NCBI GenBank assembly: GCA_905221605.1
Contig: CAJNDS010002190.1
Location: 332,501-396,500 of the forward strand
Length of the DNA: 64,000 nucleotides
Reading direction: 5' to 3'
Source: Symbiodinium natans
Lineage: Eukaryota > Sar > Dinophyceae > Suessiales > Symbiodiniaceae
The notes beneath the pieces were generated by a model. It saw nothing but the letters and a program-made list of their open reading frames with translations. It was not told where the DNA came from and made no database searches. The translations under genes and the position numbers were made by a program. Positions 49,980 through 60,788 of this stretch are shown here, in pieces; position 1 is the first letter of the stretch; each line of letters starts with the position of its first letter.

Positions 49980-50189
49980 TTACCCGCGCTGCCCCGCAGT
50001 TCGGAGCCAGTGGAGGTGTCATCGGGCTTCAGGCGGGTTTAGGGTTAAGGGTTTAGGGTTGAGGGTTGAGGGTTGAGGGTTTAGGGTTTACCTGCACTGC
50101 AAAGCAAGCTTTACCTGGCCAGCTCAGGCGGGGACGGAAATCCCGAAGTTCCGCATCCGGGACTGGTCCACCTCAACTGTACAGTACAG

Positions 50190-50192
50190 GGG

Positions 50193-50223
<31 letters not shown>
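50190..50223 (+). repeat. Poly-G tract
   Basis: GGGGC followed by about 29 G, just outside the 30-bp inverted repeat; a second G-rich tract lies outside the other end (56624-56667). Confidence 0.9.
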
Positions 50224-50224
<1 letters not shown>

Positions 50225-50227
50225 GCA

Positions 50228-50257
50228 GCTTAAATAGGGTCTATTTGGAAGCTGGGA
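50228..50257 (+). repeat. 30-bp inverted repeat, left end of satellite island
   Basis: Begins GCTTAAATAGGGTCTATTTG. It is exactly complementary to 56588-56617. A third, shorter inverted copy at 50316-50335 (TTCCAAATAGACCCTATTTT) forms a 108-bp hairpin-capable element with the left copy. Confidence 0.9.
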
Positions 50258-50359
50258 ATCGTATTTACAAGAGGAAAACAGGCCCCAAAACGTATACTTA
50301 TTCACAAGAGCCATGTTCCAAATAGACCCTATTTTAGGTCCTGTAGGGTTGCACAGACA

Positions 50360-51225
50360 GAATTTAATTCATTAAATTCCTTAATTTCCACTTTCCCCCT
50401 GGAATTTAATGAATTTAATCAATTAATTCAATTAATTCATTTATTTCCAAAGGGGGGGGGGTGGAATTAATTGAATTAGTTGAATTAATTGAATTAATTG
50501 AATTAATTGAATTAATTGAATTAATTGAATTAATTGAATTAATTGAACCCCCCCCCCTTTGGAAATAAATGAATTAATTGAATTAATTGAATTAATTGAA
50601 TTAATTGAATTAATTGAATTAATTGAATTAATTGAATTAATCCCCTTTGGAAATAAATGAATTAATTGAATTAATTGAAATTCAATTAATTCAAGTAATT
50701 CAATTAATTCAATTAATTCAATTAATTCAATTAATTCNNNNNNNNNNNNNNNNNNNNNNNNNNNNNNNNNNNNNNNNNNNNNNNNNNNNNNNNNNNNNNN
50801 NNNNNNNNNNNNNNNNNNNNNNNNNNNNNNNNNNNNNAATCCCCCCCATTTGGAAATAAATGAATTAATTGAATTAATTGAAATAATTGAATTATTTCAA
50901 TTAATTCAATTAATTCCACCTCCCCTTTGGAGATAAATGAATTAATTGAATTAATTGAATTAATTGAATTAATTGAATTAATTCAATTAATTCAATTAAT
51001 TGAATTAATTCATTTATTTCCAAAGGGGGGGGGGGTGGGGGCTGGGGAATCCCCCCCATTTGGAAAAAATGAATTACTTGAATTAATTGAAATAATTGAA
51101 TTAATTCAATTAATTAAATTAATTCCACCTCCCCTTTGGACATAAATCAATTAATTGAATTAATTGAATTAATTCAATTATTTCAATTAATTCAAGTAAT
51201 TCATTTATTTCCAAATGGGGGGTGG
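50360..51225. repeat. Palindromic GAATTAATT satellite
   Basis: A 9-bp unit in modules. Each begins CCCTTTGGAAATAAATG, passes through GAATTAATT units, often reverses to AATTAATTC and ends CATTTATTTCCAAAGGG. Module borders near 50440, 50550, 50641, 50844, 50921, 51009, 51056, 51133 and 51201. Frames give ELI/QLI repeats and are not genes. Confidence 0.9.
50738..50837. other. Assembly gap, 100 N
   Basis: Exactly 100 N within the palindromic satellite; its true length is unknown. Confidence 1.
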
Positions 51226-51235
51226 GGGCTGGGGC

Positions 51236-51600
51236 ATCCTCCTCCCCCCAATACTAAACCACGAGCCCGGGCCTCCCCCCAATACTAAATCACGAGCCCG
51301 GGCCTCCCCCCAATGCTAAATTACGAGCCCGGGCCTTCCCGCAATACTAAATCACGAGCCCGGGCTTTCCCCCAATACTAAATCACGAGCCCGGGCTAAA
51401 TCACGAGCCCGGGCCTCCAAATTACGAGGCCGGGCCTCCCCCCAATACTAAATCACGAGCCCGGGCCTCCCCCCAATACTAAATCACGAGCCCGGGCCTC
51501 CCGCAATACTAAATCACGAGCCCGGGCCTCCCCCCAATACTAATTTACGAGCCCGGGCCTCCTCCCAATACTAAATCACGAGCCCTCCTCCCCCCAATAC
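51236..51600 (+). repeat. ~31-bp satellite with GAGCCCGGGC
   Basis: About eleven copies of CCCCCCAATACTAAATCACG followed by AGCCCGGGCCT. The SmaI-type palindrome GCCCGGGC recurs in nearly every unit. Confidence 0.9.
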
Positions 51601-51604
51601 TAGG

Positions 51605-53905
51605 GCACAGTTTTGCTCCAAAAAGTGACATCGCAAGCCCTGGTCCCTAAGATTTTGAGCTCATTTCTTGCCCCAAAGAGTAACATCGCAAGCCCTGGTC
51701 CCTAAGATTTTGGGCTCATTTCTTGCCCCAAAGAGTAACATCGCAAGCCCTGGTCCCTATTATTTGGGGCCCAGTTTTTGCTCCAAAGAGTCAAATCGCA
51801 AGCCCTGGTCCCTAAGATTTTGGACTCAGTTTTTTGCTCCAAAGCAAGCCCTGGTCCTTAAGATTTTGGGCTCATTTCTTGCTCCGAAGAGTCAAATCGC
51901 AAGCCCTGGTCCCGAAGATTTCGGGTTCAATTTTTGCTCCACAGAGTCAAACCGCAAGCCCTGGTCCCTAAGATTTGGGGCACAGTTTTTGCTCCAAAGG
52001 GTCAAATCGCAAGCCCTGCTCCCTAAGATTTTGGGCTCATTTCTTGCCCAAAAGAGTGACATCGCAAGCCCTGGTCCCTAAGATCTTGGGCCCAGTTGCT
52101 CCAAAGAGTCAAATCGCAAGCCCTGGTCCCTAAGATTTTGGGCCCAGTTTTTGCTCCAAAGGGTCAAATCGCAAGCCCTGGTCCCTAAGATTTTGGGTTC
52201 AATCTTTGCTCCAAAGAGTAACATCGCAAGCCCTGGTCCCTAAGATTTGGGGCCCAGTTTTTGCTCCGAAGAGTCAAATCGCAAGCCCTGGTCCCTAAGA
52301 TTTTGGGTTCAATTTTTGCTCCAAAGAGTGACATCGCAAGCTCTGGTCCCTAAGATTGGGGGCCCAGTTTTTGCTCCAAAGAGTGACATCGCAAGTCCTG
52401 GTCCCTAAGATTTTGGGTTCAATTTTTGCTCCAAAGAGTGACATCGCAAGCCCTGGTCCCTAAGATTTGGGGCCCAGTTTTTGCTCCAAAGAGTAACATC
52501 GCAAGCCCTGGTCCCTAAGATTTTGGGTTCATTTTTTGCTCCAAAGAGTGACATCGCAAGCCCTGGTCCCTAAGATTTGGGGCCCAGTTTTTGCTCCAAA
52601 GAGTGACATCGCAAGTCCTGGTCCCTAAGATTTTGGGTTCAATTTTTGCTCCAAAGAGTGACATCGCAAGCCCTGGTCCTTAAGATTTTGGGTTCGTTTG
52701 TTGCTCCAAAGAGTGACATCGCAAGCCCTGGTCCCTAAGATTTGGGGCCCAGTTTTTGCTCCAAAGAGTCAAATCGCAAGCCCTGGTCCCTAAGATTTTG
52801 GGTTCATTTTTTGCTCCAAAGAGTGACATCGCAAGCCCTGGTCCCTAAGATCTTGGGCCCAGTTTTTGCTCCAAAGAGTCAAATCGCAAGCCCTGGCCCC
52901 TAAGATTTTGGGTTCAATTTTTGCTCCAAAGAGTCAAATCGCAGGCCCTGGTCCCTAAGATTTTGCATTCATTGTTGCTCCAAAGAGTGACATTGCAAGC
53001 CCTGGTCCCTAAGATCTTGGGCCCAGTTTTTGCTCCGAAGAGTCAAATCGCAAGCCCTGGTCCCTAAGATTTTGGGTTCGATTTTTGCTCCAAAGAGTCA
53101 AATCGCAAGCCCTGGTCCCTAAGATTTGGGGCCCAGTTTTTGCTCCAAAGAGTCAAATCGCAAGCCCTGGTCCCTAAGATTTTGGGTTCATTTTTTGCTC
53201 CAAAGAGTGACATCGCAAGCCCTTGTCCCTAAGATTTTGGGCCCAGTTTTTGGTTCAAAGAGTCAAATCGCAAGCCCTGGTCCCTAAGATTTTGGGTTCA
53301 ATTTTTGCTCCAAAGAGTCAAACCGCAAGCCCTGGTCCCTAAGATTTGGGGCCCAGTTTTTGCTCCAAAGAGTCAAATCGCAAACCCTGCTCCCTAAGAT
53401 TTTGGGCCCAGTTTTTGCTCCAAAGAGTCAAATCGCAAGCCCTGGTCCCTAAGACTTTGGGTTCAATTTTGCTCCAAAGAGTGACATCGCAAGCCCTGGT
53501 CCCTAAGATTTGGGGCCCAGTTTTTGCGCCAAAGAGTAAAATCGCAAGCCCTGGTCCCTTAGATTTTTGGGTCGATTTTTGCTCCAAAGAGTCAAATCGC
53601 AAGCCCTGGTCCCTAAGTTGTCGGGGTCGATTTGTGCTCCACAGAGTCAAATCGCAAGCCCTGGTCCCTAAGATTTCGGGGTCGATTTGTGCTCCACGGA
53701 GTCAAATTGCAAGCCCTGGTCCCTAAGATTTTGGGCCCAGTATTTGCTCCAAAAGGTGAAATCGCAAGCCCCGGTCTTTAAGATTTTGGGCTCATTTCTT
53801 GCTCCAAAGAGTAACATCGCAAGCCCTGGTCCCTAAGATTTTGGAATCGATTTTTGCTCCAAAGAGTCAGATCGCAAGCCCTGGTCCTAAAATGTTGGGC
53901 TCAAT
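51605..53905 (+). repeat. ~55-bp satellite, about 41 copies, with dimeric higher order
   Basis: Unit: CAAGCCCTGGTCCCTAAGAT, TTTGGG, CAATTTTTGCTCCAAAGAGT, then CAAATCG or GACATCG. From about 52090 to 53560 two subtypes alternate (GGGCCCAG and GGGTTCAA), a 110-bp dimer. Fifty-five is not a multiple of three, so the 100-137-codon frames (SQALVPK...) are accidental. Confidence 0.92.
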
Positions 53906-53907
53906 TT

Positions 53908-56545
53908 TTGCTTTTCCCTTCTCTTCTGCTTCCTTTTAACTGATAAAACACAAGAAAGGAACTCATATGATAAAGCAGTGGAAAGGTAAGCAGAGGGTGA
54001 CTCCTTGCGCGTGAGCCTTTCCATAATACTCCATCATATTCATCCTCTCGGCCTATCTCTTCTGTTCCTTTCCTTACTCTTCTCCTTCTCATAGTTCTTC
54101 CTTTTTGTTTTTCTCATTTCGAAAAGAAAGAGGGAAGGGAGAAACAAGGGAGAGAGAATAGATAAAGAAGAGTGCCATCTTCTCTGCGCCTTGTTTTGTC
54201 TCTCCCTCTTCTCTATTCATCTGTCTTCTATTCTCTTCCTTGCTCTTCCCATTAAATATGCAATCCTTGGTATCTCTCCTCTCTCCTTCTCTCTTCCTCC
54301 AACAGATGTGCTTTTGGATCGTTTTCTGCATCTTCAAGCGAGAAAAAAGGACACAGACTGCGATTAAAAGGGACGCCCATGTTGGATTGGCAGCAAGCCC
54401 AGCTGATGCTCATGATTCTCTCTCTTTCCCTACACATGGGCGATGGAACGGGTGTCCTTTTCAATCGTTTTCTGCATCTTCAAGAGAAACAGGGACACCC
54501 CACAAGAAGGAAAAGCAACATAAGAGATAGGGAGGGAAATTGACCCTTTCCTCTCTTCTTATCTGCTATTTTTCTTATTCGCTTCAAAAAGCAACATAAG
54601 GGAAAGGGGATTTCCTGAAGAGGAGAGAGGGAACCTATCTGTGAAAAGCAAGAATGGTTTTTTCTAGTTCGAAAGGGAATAGGGAGAGACAAGGGAGAGA
54701 TGATATGTACAGCTTTGCGCCTTATTTTGTGATTCCGTCTCCTTGCTTCCTGTCTCTTCTATTCCTTGCAGCACGCTTCGGGAAACATAGCATCCTCTTT
54801 CCTCTCTCACTTCCCTTTCCCTTCTCTTCTTCCGCTTCCTTTTAACTGATAAAACACAAGAAAGGAACTCATATGATAAAGCAGTGAAAAGGTAAGCAGA
54901 GGGTGACTCCTTGCGCGTGAGCCTTTCCATAATACTCCATCATATTCATCCTCTCGGCCTATCTCTTCTGTTCCTTTCCTTACTCTTCTCCTTCTCATAG
55001 TTCTTCCTTTTTGTTTTTCTCATTTCGAAAAGAAAGAGGGAAGGGAGAAACAAGGGAGAGAGAATAGATAAAGAAGAGCGCCATCTTCTCTATTCATCTG
55101 TCTTCTATTCTCTTCCTTGCTCTTCCCATTAAATATGCAATCCTTGGTATCTCTCCTCTCTCCTTCTCTCTTCCTCCAACAGATGTGCTTTTGGATCGTT
55201 TTCTGCATCTTCAAGCGAGAAAAAAGGACACAGAATGCGATTAAAAGGGACGCCCATGTTGGATTGGCAGCAAGCCCAGCTGATGCTCATGATTCTCTCT
55301 CTTTTTCCCTACATATGGGCGATGGAACGGGTGTCCTTTTCAATCGTTTTCTGCATCTTCAAGAGAAAAAGGGACACCCCACAAGAAGGAAAAGTAACAT
55401 AAGAGATAGGGAGGGAAATTGAAGAACTCCTCATTGTACTTGGTCATTCCCTTTCCTCTCTTCTTATCTGCCCATTTTCTGTGCGCCTTGTTTTGTCTCC
55501 CCCTCTTCTCCCATCATCTCTCTTCTGGTCTTTTCTTTGCTCTTCCCATTAAAAATGCAACCCTTTTTATGTCTCCTCTCTCCTTCTCTCTCCCTCCTCT
55601 TCTCCTGTTCCCTTCTAAACGACAAAAACGCAAGAAAGGAAGAATAAGAGGGGAATGGAGGCCCTGTTCCTTTTCCTCTTTCAATGGATGGGGGAAGTGG
55701 GCGGAGTTGGCCCCTTGCCCGTACACCCTCCCCATGCTTCAGCAAACCCCTCCTCTCGCCCTATCGCCTCTGTTTTTTTCCTTGTGCCCAAACGGAAAAC
55801 GAAAACGGGTTCCTTTATATGTTCATTGTCCTTCCTTTTGTTTTTTTATTTCACAGGGAAAAGAACCAGAGAAGAGGAAGATAAGAACGAGAGGTGAGAT
55901 GAAAACGGCACCATCTTCTCTTTGCCTTATTTTTGCACCTCCCTCTCCTGTCTTAATTTCTCTTCCACTCTTTTTTTCCATTGCTCTTCCCATAATATTG
56001 CATTCCTTTTGATAACTCACAGGAAATTAAAATGGCCTCCTTGTTGTCTCTCCTCTCTCACTTCCCTTTCCCTTCTCTCCTTCTGTTTCCTTTTAATTTT
56101 AACTGATAAAACACAAGAAAGGAGCTTGTAAAATCAAGCAGTGGAAGGGTAAGCAGAAGGTGACTCCTTGTGCGTGGACCTTTGCCGTACTTCACCATAC
56201 CCCTCTTTTCGGCCTATCTCTTCGGCTCTTTTCCTAACCCTTCTTCTTTTCATCTTTCTTTTTGTTTTTCTCATTTCGAAAAGACAGAGGGAACGGAGAG
56301 ATAAGGGAGAGAGGATAGATAAAGAAGAGTACCATCTTCTTTGCGCCTTGTTTTATCTCTCTTCTATTCTTTTCTTGGCTCTTCCCATGAAAATCGTGTT
56401 CCTCTTATCTTTCCCTCCTTCTCTCCCTTCTCTTCTCCTCACGAGAGCCTTCGACTTTAGGATTGAGGAGAAAAAGAGAAGAGAAAAGAGGAACTACCTG
56501 GTTCTTGTTCCTGAGGCCTCCATAGTACGACTGACGTGACAGCAG
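53908..56545. repeat. Pyrimidine-rich complex repeat, ~0.9-kb higher-order unit
   Basis: TTTTAACTGATAAAACACAA marks three copies (53934, 54840, about 56098). The first two agree closely for about 600 bp. Within each, an older ~300-bp unit recurs (TTTGCGCCTTGTTTTGTCTC, then GCTCTTCCCATTAAA). Frames on both strands are repeat shadows; conserved ones (e.g. 53901-54092 and 54807-54998 minus) follow from recent duplication. Confidence 0.8.
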
Positions 56546-56587
56546 CGTACCCTCGTGGAAACGTGTATGGCTATAAGAAAACCCGAG

Positions 56588-56617
56588 TCCCAGCTTCCAA
56601 ATAGACCCTATTTAAGC
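56588..56617 (-). repeat. 30-bp inverted repeat, right end of satellite island
   Basis: Perfect complement of 50228-50257. Telomeric repeats resume about 55 bp beyond it (56675). Confidence 0.9.
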
Positions 56618-56699
56618 CACCCACGGGGGCGGGGGCGGGGGTGGAGGAAGGGGGGGGGGGGGGGGGAGGCGGAGTTTGGGGTTTAGGGGTAGGGTTTAG

Positions 56700-57050
56700 G
56701 GTCTTAGGGGAAGAAGCGCTATGGACCTGGGGTTTAGCTTGAACTTATTCCGATGTCGGGTTCAAAGTTACAACGTCCAGGGCTCAGAGATTGAAGCAGG
56801 CCTTAACTACCATGTTGGCCCCCTCAAACCCTCTGCGCCAATATGATCCTCTTCAACCAAATAACGGAAAAAAACACTATATCCCAAGTGCCTACCCTTG
56901 GGGCTGAGGGCTAATTTTAGCTAGGGTTCAGGGTTTAGGGTTCAGGGCTCAGGGTTTCGGGTTTCGGGTTTGGGGTGATTTCGGGTCAAGGCTTGGTTGG
57001 AAACCCTGCAGTCACTCAAGCCTCCAAAAAGCCCCCTGAGCGAGACAGAG
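56700..57050. other. Unassigned DNA with sparse telomere-like words
   Basis: No gene or element recognised; degenerate G-strand units at 56925-56970. Confidence 0.4.
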
Positions 57051-57240
57051 GGTTTGGGGTTTAGGGTTTAGGGTTTAGGGTTTAGGGTTTAGGGTTTAGG
57101 GTTTAGGGTTTAGGGTTTAGGGTTTAGGGTTTGGGGTTTGGGGTTTGGGGTTTGGGGTTTAGGGTTTAAGGTTTAGGGTTTAGGGTTTTAGGGTTTAGGG
57201 TTTAGGGTTTTAGGGTTTAGGGTTTTAGGTTTCAGGGTTT
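57050..57240 (+). repeat. Telomeric array, G-strand, sorted variants
   Basis: About 10 TTTAGGG, four TTTGGGG, then TTTAGGG/TTTTAGGG. Confidence 0.9.
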
Positions 57241-57274
57241 GGGGTGTGGGGTTTAAAGGGTTTAGGGCTTATAG

Positions 57275-57424
57275 TTTTGCACCGCAACCTGCAACCTTTG
57301 CCCAAGCAGGCGGCTCCAACTGGCAGATTTGGGTCCCCCTGCCACGCTTGCGGCATTTCGGGAGGCCTGGCAGCAAGTGGCGGAATCCCAGGGGCCTGCT
57401 CCGGAGACCCTCACCCTAAGTTAA
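57275..57424 (+). CDS. Exon-like segment, 50 codons
   Basis: After CTTATAG, a phase-0 frame runs to TAA: a Cys-rich start (FCTATCNLCPSRRLQLADLG) and a helical acidic end (PATLAAFREAWQQVAESQGP, APETLTLS). GC3-rich in the second half. The ATG frame over the same DNA (57244-57474) begins and ends in telomere-like sequence and is not favoured. Confidence 0.45.
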   Translation, partial: FCTATCNLCPSRRLQLADLGPPATLAAFREAWQQVAESQGPAPETLTLS

Positions 57425-57654
57425 GGGTTTCGGGTTTCAGGTTTCGGGTTTCGGGTTTCGGGTTTAGGATATAGGGTTTAGGATATAGGGTTTAGGGTTT
57501 AGGGTTTAGGATATAGGGTTTAGGGTTTAGGGTACAGAAGCTAAAGCCTGGAAAACCGAACCCGGAACCCACAGCCTAAACCTGGAACCCTCAACCCGAA
57601 AACCCTAAGCGCGCGAAAACCCGAAACCTAAACCTCCCGAGCATCCCCAAATCA

Positions 57655-57800
57655 AAAACCGACAAGGCGGCCTTTCGGGGTTTAGGGGGTTTAGGGGCTT
57701 TAGGGGGTTTAGGGGGTTTTGGGGGGTTTAGGGGGTTTAGGGGGTTTAGGGGGTTTAGGGGGTTTAGGGGGTTTAGGGCGGTCAGGGCGTTCAGGGCGGT
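57655..57800 (+). repeat. 9-bp GGGGGTTTA repeat
   Basis: About ten GGTTTAGGG units with GGGG runs, ending in GCGGTCAGG variants. Confidence 0.85.
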
Positions 57801-58325
57801 TAGGGTTTATAGCTTTTTGAAGTTTGCCCTTCAGGTTTACCGTTCCAGGGTGTTGTGATTTAGGGTCTTCGGGCTTCAGGATTTGGGGGCTTAACAACTA
57901 GAGTTAAGGTGTGGGGGATCGCTTAGGGATAACAGTCTATGGGGGTTTGGGTTGAAGACTCGGGGTGTTTAGGGTTTAGGGTTCAGTGTTTAGCGCTCCC
58001 CTTTTTTTCGCGAGAGCGCGCGTTCACACTCACAAAACCCAGCCCCTTCTGTCTCACTCAGCCAATTAAGCCCTAAATCCTAAACCCTGAATCCAAAACC
58101 CTAATTAAAGCCTAAACCATGAAACCTAAGCCCTCAGCCCTAAATCCTAACCCCTAACCACTCTGAACCCTGTACCCGAAACGCTATCGGGTTTCTAAAC
58201 CCTAACCACCCTAAACCCTAAACCCCTTCGAGCCGTGAAAGGGAGCGTCAGCTTTGGACGCCAAGAGCTACTCCTCCTGTCCGGCTCGGCACACCTGCTG
58301 CACAGCGAGGGTTTGCCTTAAAACT

Positions 58326-58429
58326 ACTGTTTGCTTAAGAACCCCGAAAAATACAAAATATTCTTCCCTATAAGGGTAATAAGGGAAGAATTTATCTTTT
58401 CCTTTTTGGGGGTTCTTAAGCAAATAGTT
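58326..58429. mobile_element. Inverted-repeat element, single copy
   Basis: ACTGTTTGCTTAAGAACCCC at the left mirrors GGGGGTTCTTAAGCAAATAG at the right. The centre has a second hairpin (TTCTTCCCTATAAGGG / TAAGGGAAGAA). About 104 bp, A/T-rich, non-coding. Confidence 0.75.
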
Positions 58430-58919
58430 GAATATGCCGAGCTTACGCCCTCAAGACAAAAGCGGCTTGGGTGCGTCGCGGTTAACCCTGAACCCTAAAC
58501 CCGACACCCTAAACCCCCACAACCTGAAGCTGCCAACCAAGGGCGTCGTGAATGGTGGGGCTGGGGCTTGGGGTTTTAGTCTGGCATATTTAATTAAGTC
58601 GTCCTGTCAGCCAGGGTTTAGGGTTTAGGGCGTAGGGTTGAGGGTTTCGGGTTCAGGGTTGAGGGTTTAGGGATCAGGGAAGCCCTGAAAAGGCACAAAG
58701 CCCCTGCACACCCCTTGCCTGGGAACACGAAGGGTTTGGGATTTAGGGTTCAGGGTTTAGGGCTTAGGGTTCAAGGGAACCAAACCTCAAAAGAAGGAGA
58801 ACGAGGGCCCCTGGTGGATGCTAGACTAGCCCCAGCCCGGGCTTCTGAACATGGGCGCCAAAACCCCACAGAAGGCTTCAGGGTTTCGGGTTTGGGGCTT
58901 AGGGACTAGGGTTTCTTCC

Positions 58920-59295
58920 CACACCCAACCCCCCCCCCCCCCTGCAGCCCCCACTCAGGCGCCTTGTTGACGAGATCAGTTTGGGCAGTGCCCAGCGTCC
59001 CTGCTTTTGTTTCAGCGTTCTTCAGGGGACTGGGCATTCAGGTAGCTCAGAGGTTCGAGGCGAGGCAGGTCTGCCGCATAAATTAACGACTGCCGTCCAA
59101 GCTGCGTGCGGCTTGAAGGTGAGGGTGTGGGGTTGAATTTTTATTGTCATTCAGCCATATTTTGGGAGCGTTACACTTTCGGTTTCCAGTCCACCCTAAT
59201 TTTAGGTGATAGCACAACTGCGGCACTGCACAACGTCTAATGTGGCAGAAAGCCGAAACTGATAAGTTGCGAGGTGTTCGGGCTTTCAAGCGGCC
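58920..59295. other. Unassigned DNA with poly-C
   Basis: A minus frame of 68 codons (59083-59289) is open; no motif. Poly-C run at 58928-58942. Confidence 0.4.
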
Positions 59296-59360
59296 CTAAA
59301 CCCTAAACCCTAAACCCTAAACCCTAAACCCTAAACCCTAAACCCTAAACCCTAAACCGC
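59295..59360 (-). repeat. Telomeric array, C-strand
   Basis: Nine CCCTAAA units. Confidence 0.9.
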
Positions 59361-59432
59361 GGCGCATGAATGGAGGCGTGCTGTTAAAAGGGCCTCAGTG
59401 ACCGCTTTGACGCGGGACCCCCACCTACAGCC

Positions 59433-59498
59433 ATGCAAGAGCGGAAGTTGTGTCAAGTTTGCATGAGATTGCCGCCGTCCCGGAAGAAGGAACCCTAA
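59433..59498 (+). CDS. Small ORF with CxxC
   Basis: CCACCTACAG|CC then ATG and 21 codons to TAA: MQERKLCQVCMRLPPSRKKE. The stop is formed in a CCCTAAG unit. Could be a short exon; very small, so uncertain. Confidence 0.25.
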   Translation: MQERKLCQVCMRLPPSRKKEP

Positions 59499-59929
59499 GA
59501 TACCCTAAACCCTGCAAATCCTATGAGCCCTACGATCCCTACTATAAACCCTGAAAGGCCCTGCAAACCCTAGAAACCCTATAAATGTCACTTCTACGGA
59601 ACGGAGGGACTCCAAGGCCGCGTCAACCAGAATCAACCCTAAACCCCACACCCTGAAACCCAAACCCCCAACCCTAAACCCTAAACCCTAAACCCCAAAC
59701 CCTAAACCCTAAACCCTCAAGACAAAATAAATAGAAGTTGTATGTGGTATCATTCATAATTCTTCAAGTTATTTGTCTAAACAGCTAACAAGCTGAGTTC
59801 AAGTTTTTCATCCAAAACACCTCTGCCGCCCCCCCCCCCCTCCGCCCTCCCCCCGCCGGGTAGGGCATCAAAAAAACTTTGTTTGGGATCAAACTAATAT
59901 TTTTTACATCTGAGTTTCAAGATCTGTAT

Positions 59930-60055
59930 ATAGCAGCATTTCTGCGCTTTCAGAGGCTGGAAATACTGCAAATAGCAGCATTTCTGAGTTTCCAGAGGCT
60001 GCAAATGCTGTACATAGCAGCATGTTTGCGCTTTCAGAGGCTTGCATACTGAAAA
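59930..60055 (-). repeat. 42-bp tandem repeat, three copies (14-residue unit in frame)
   Basis: Units start ATAGCAGCATTTCTG at 59930, 59972 and 60014. On the minus strand the 42-bp unit keeps an open frame with ASESAEMLL-type 14-residue repeats. Two minus frames are open, so coding is possible but unproven. Confidence 0.6.
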
Positions 60056-60164
60056 TAATTGGCAGCAGTATGCTTTGAAGCAAGCTGGCACGACGTAAAA
60101 TAAAGCGGGGGAGTTGGTCTTGGGGTCTGGGCCGGTTTCGGGTTTGGGATTTCCTTGCTTCTTT

Positions 60165-60320
60165 TGCTTCCTTGCGTCCTTCCTTCCCTCCTTCCTTCCT
60201 TCTTCCTTCCTTCCTTCCTTTCTTCCTTCCTTCCCTTCCTTCCCTTCCCTCCTTTCCCTCCTTTCCCTCCTTTCCCTCCTTTCCCTCCTTCCCTCCTTCC
60301 CTCCTTCCGTCCCTCCCTCG
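60165..60320 (-). repeat. CCTT/CCCTT pyrimidine microsatellite
   Basis: CTTCCTTCC then CCCTCCTTT units; minus frames give Lys/Gly/Arg repeats. Confidence 0.95.
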
Positions 60321-60483
60321 GAAGAACAGTATAATTCTTTCCTGATCCTGCATAACTATTTCTTGTTTTTTTATCCCAAATAATTTTTGTTGATCCGCAA
60401 AAACATTTTTTGGGATCCAAACCCTATACAATTTAATATAAACCCTAAACCCCGAACCCTAAACCCCCCCCCCTCCGCCCCTC

Positions 60484-60576
60484 CCCCGCGCACCCGAGGC
60501 CGTCCCGTGGCAGCAGCCGCCGGGTCTGTGGATCCACGAGGAGTCCGAGAGCCGCCTCGGGCAAGGCTTGGGGTAA
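60484..60576 (+). CDS. Exon-like fragment
   Basis: Plus-strand frame in GC3-rich codons: PRAPEAVPWQQPPGLWIHEE, SESRLGQGLG, ending at GGG|GTAAAC, a donor-like site that starts a C-strand array. Upstream is a poly-C tract after telomeric units. Confidence 0.42.
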   Translation, partial: PRAPEAVPWQQPPGLWIHEESESRLGQGLG

Positions 60577-60599
60577 ACCCTCAACCCTAAACCCTAAAC

Positions 60600-60702
60600 C
60601 CTAAACCCGAAACCCTCAACCGTAACCCTAAACCCTAAACCCTAAACCCTAAACCCTAAACCCTAAACCCTAAACCCTAAACCCTAAACCCTAAACCCTA
60701 AA
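60600..60702 (-). repeat. Telomeric array, C-strand
   Basis: About 14 CCCTAAA units. Confidence 0.9.
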
Positions 60703-60788
60703 AGTAGAAGGAGGGCCACCTACGAAACCCCACCATCCCTGGACGCCCAGTTGTGGCCTGCATGGACATTTGCCGGTACTTATGGGGT

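Noticed and set aside
51236-51600. CRISPR-like array (regular ~31-bp repeats)
   Set aside because: Repeats are directly tandem with no unique spacers, in a eukaryotic satellite context.
51668-53726. Frames of 103-137 codons with SQALVPKILG-like repeats
   Set aside because: The DNA unit is 55 bp, not a multiple of three, so frame is kept only by chance and by indels; the pattern is that of a satellite.
54089-54337. Lys/Glu/Arg-rich frame of 82 codons and its copies
   Set aside because: It follows strand-asymmetric purine-rich repeat DNA; conservation between copies is explained by recent tandem duplication.
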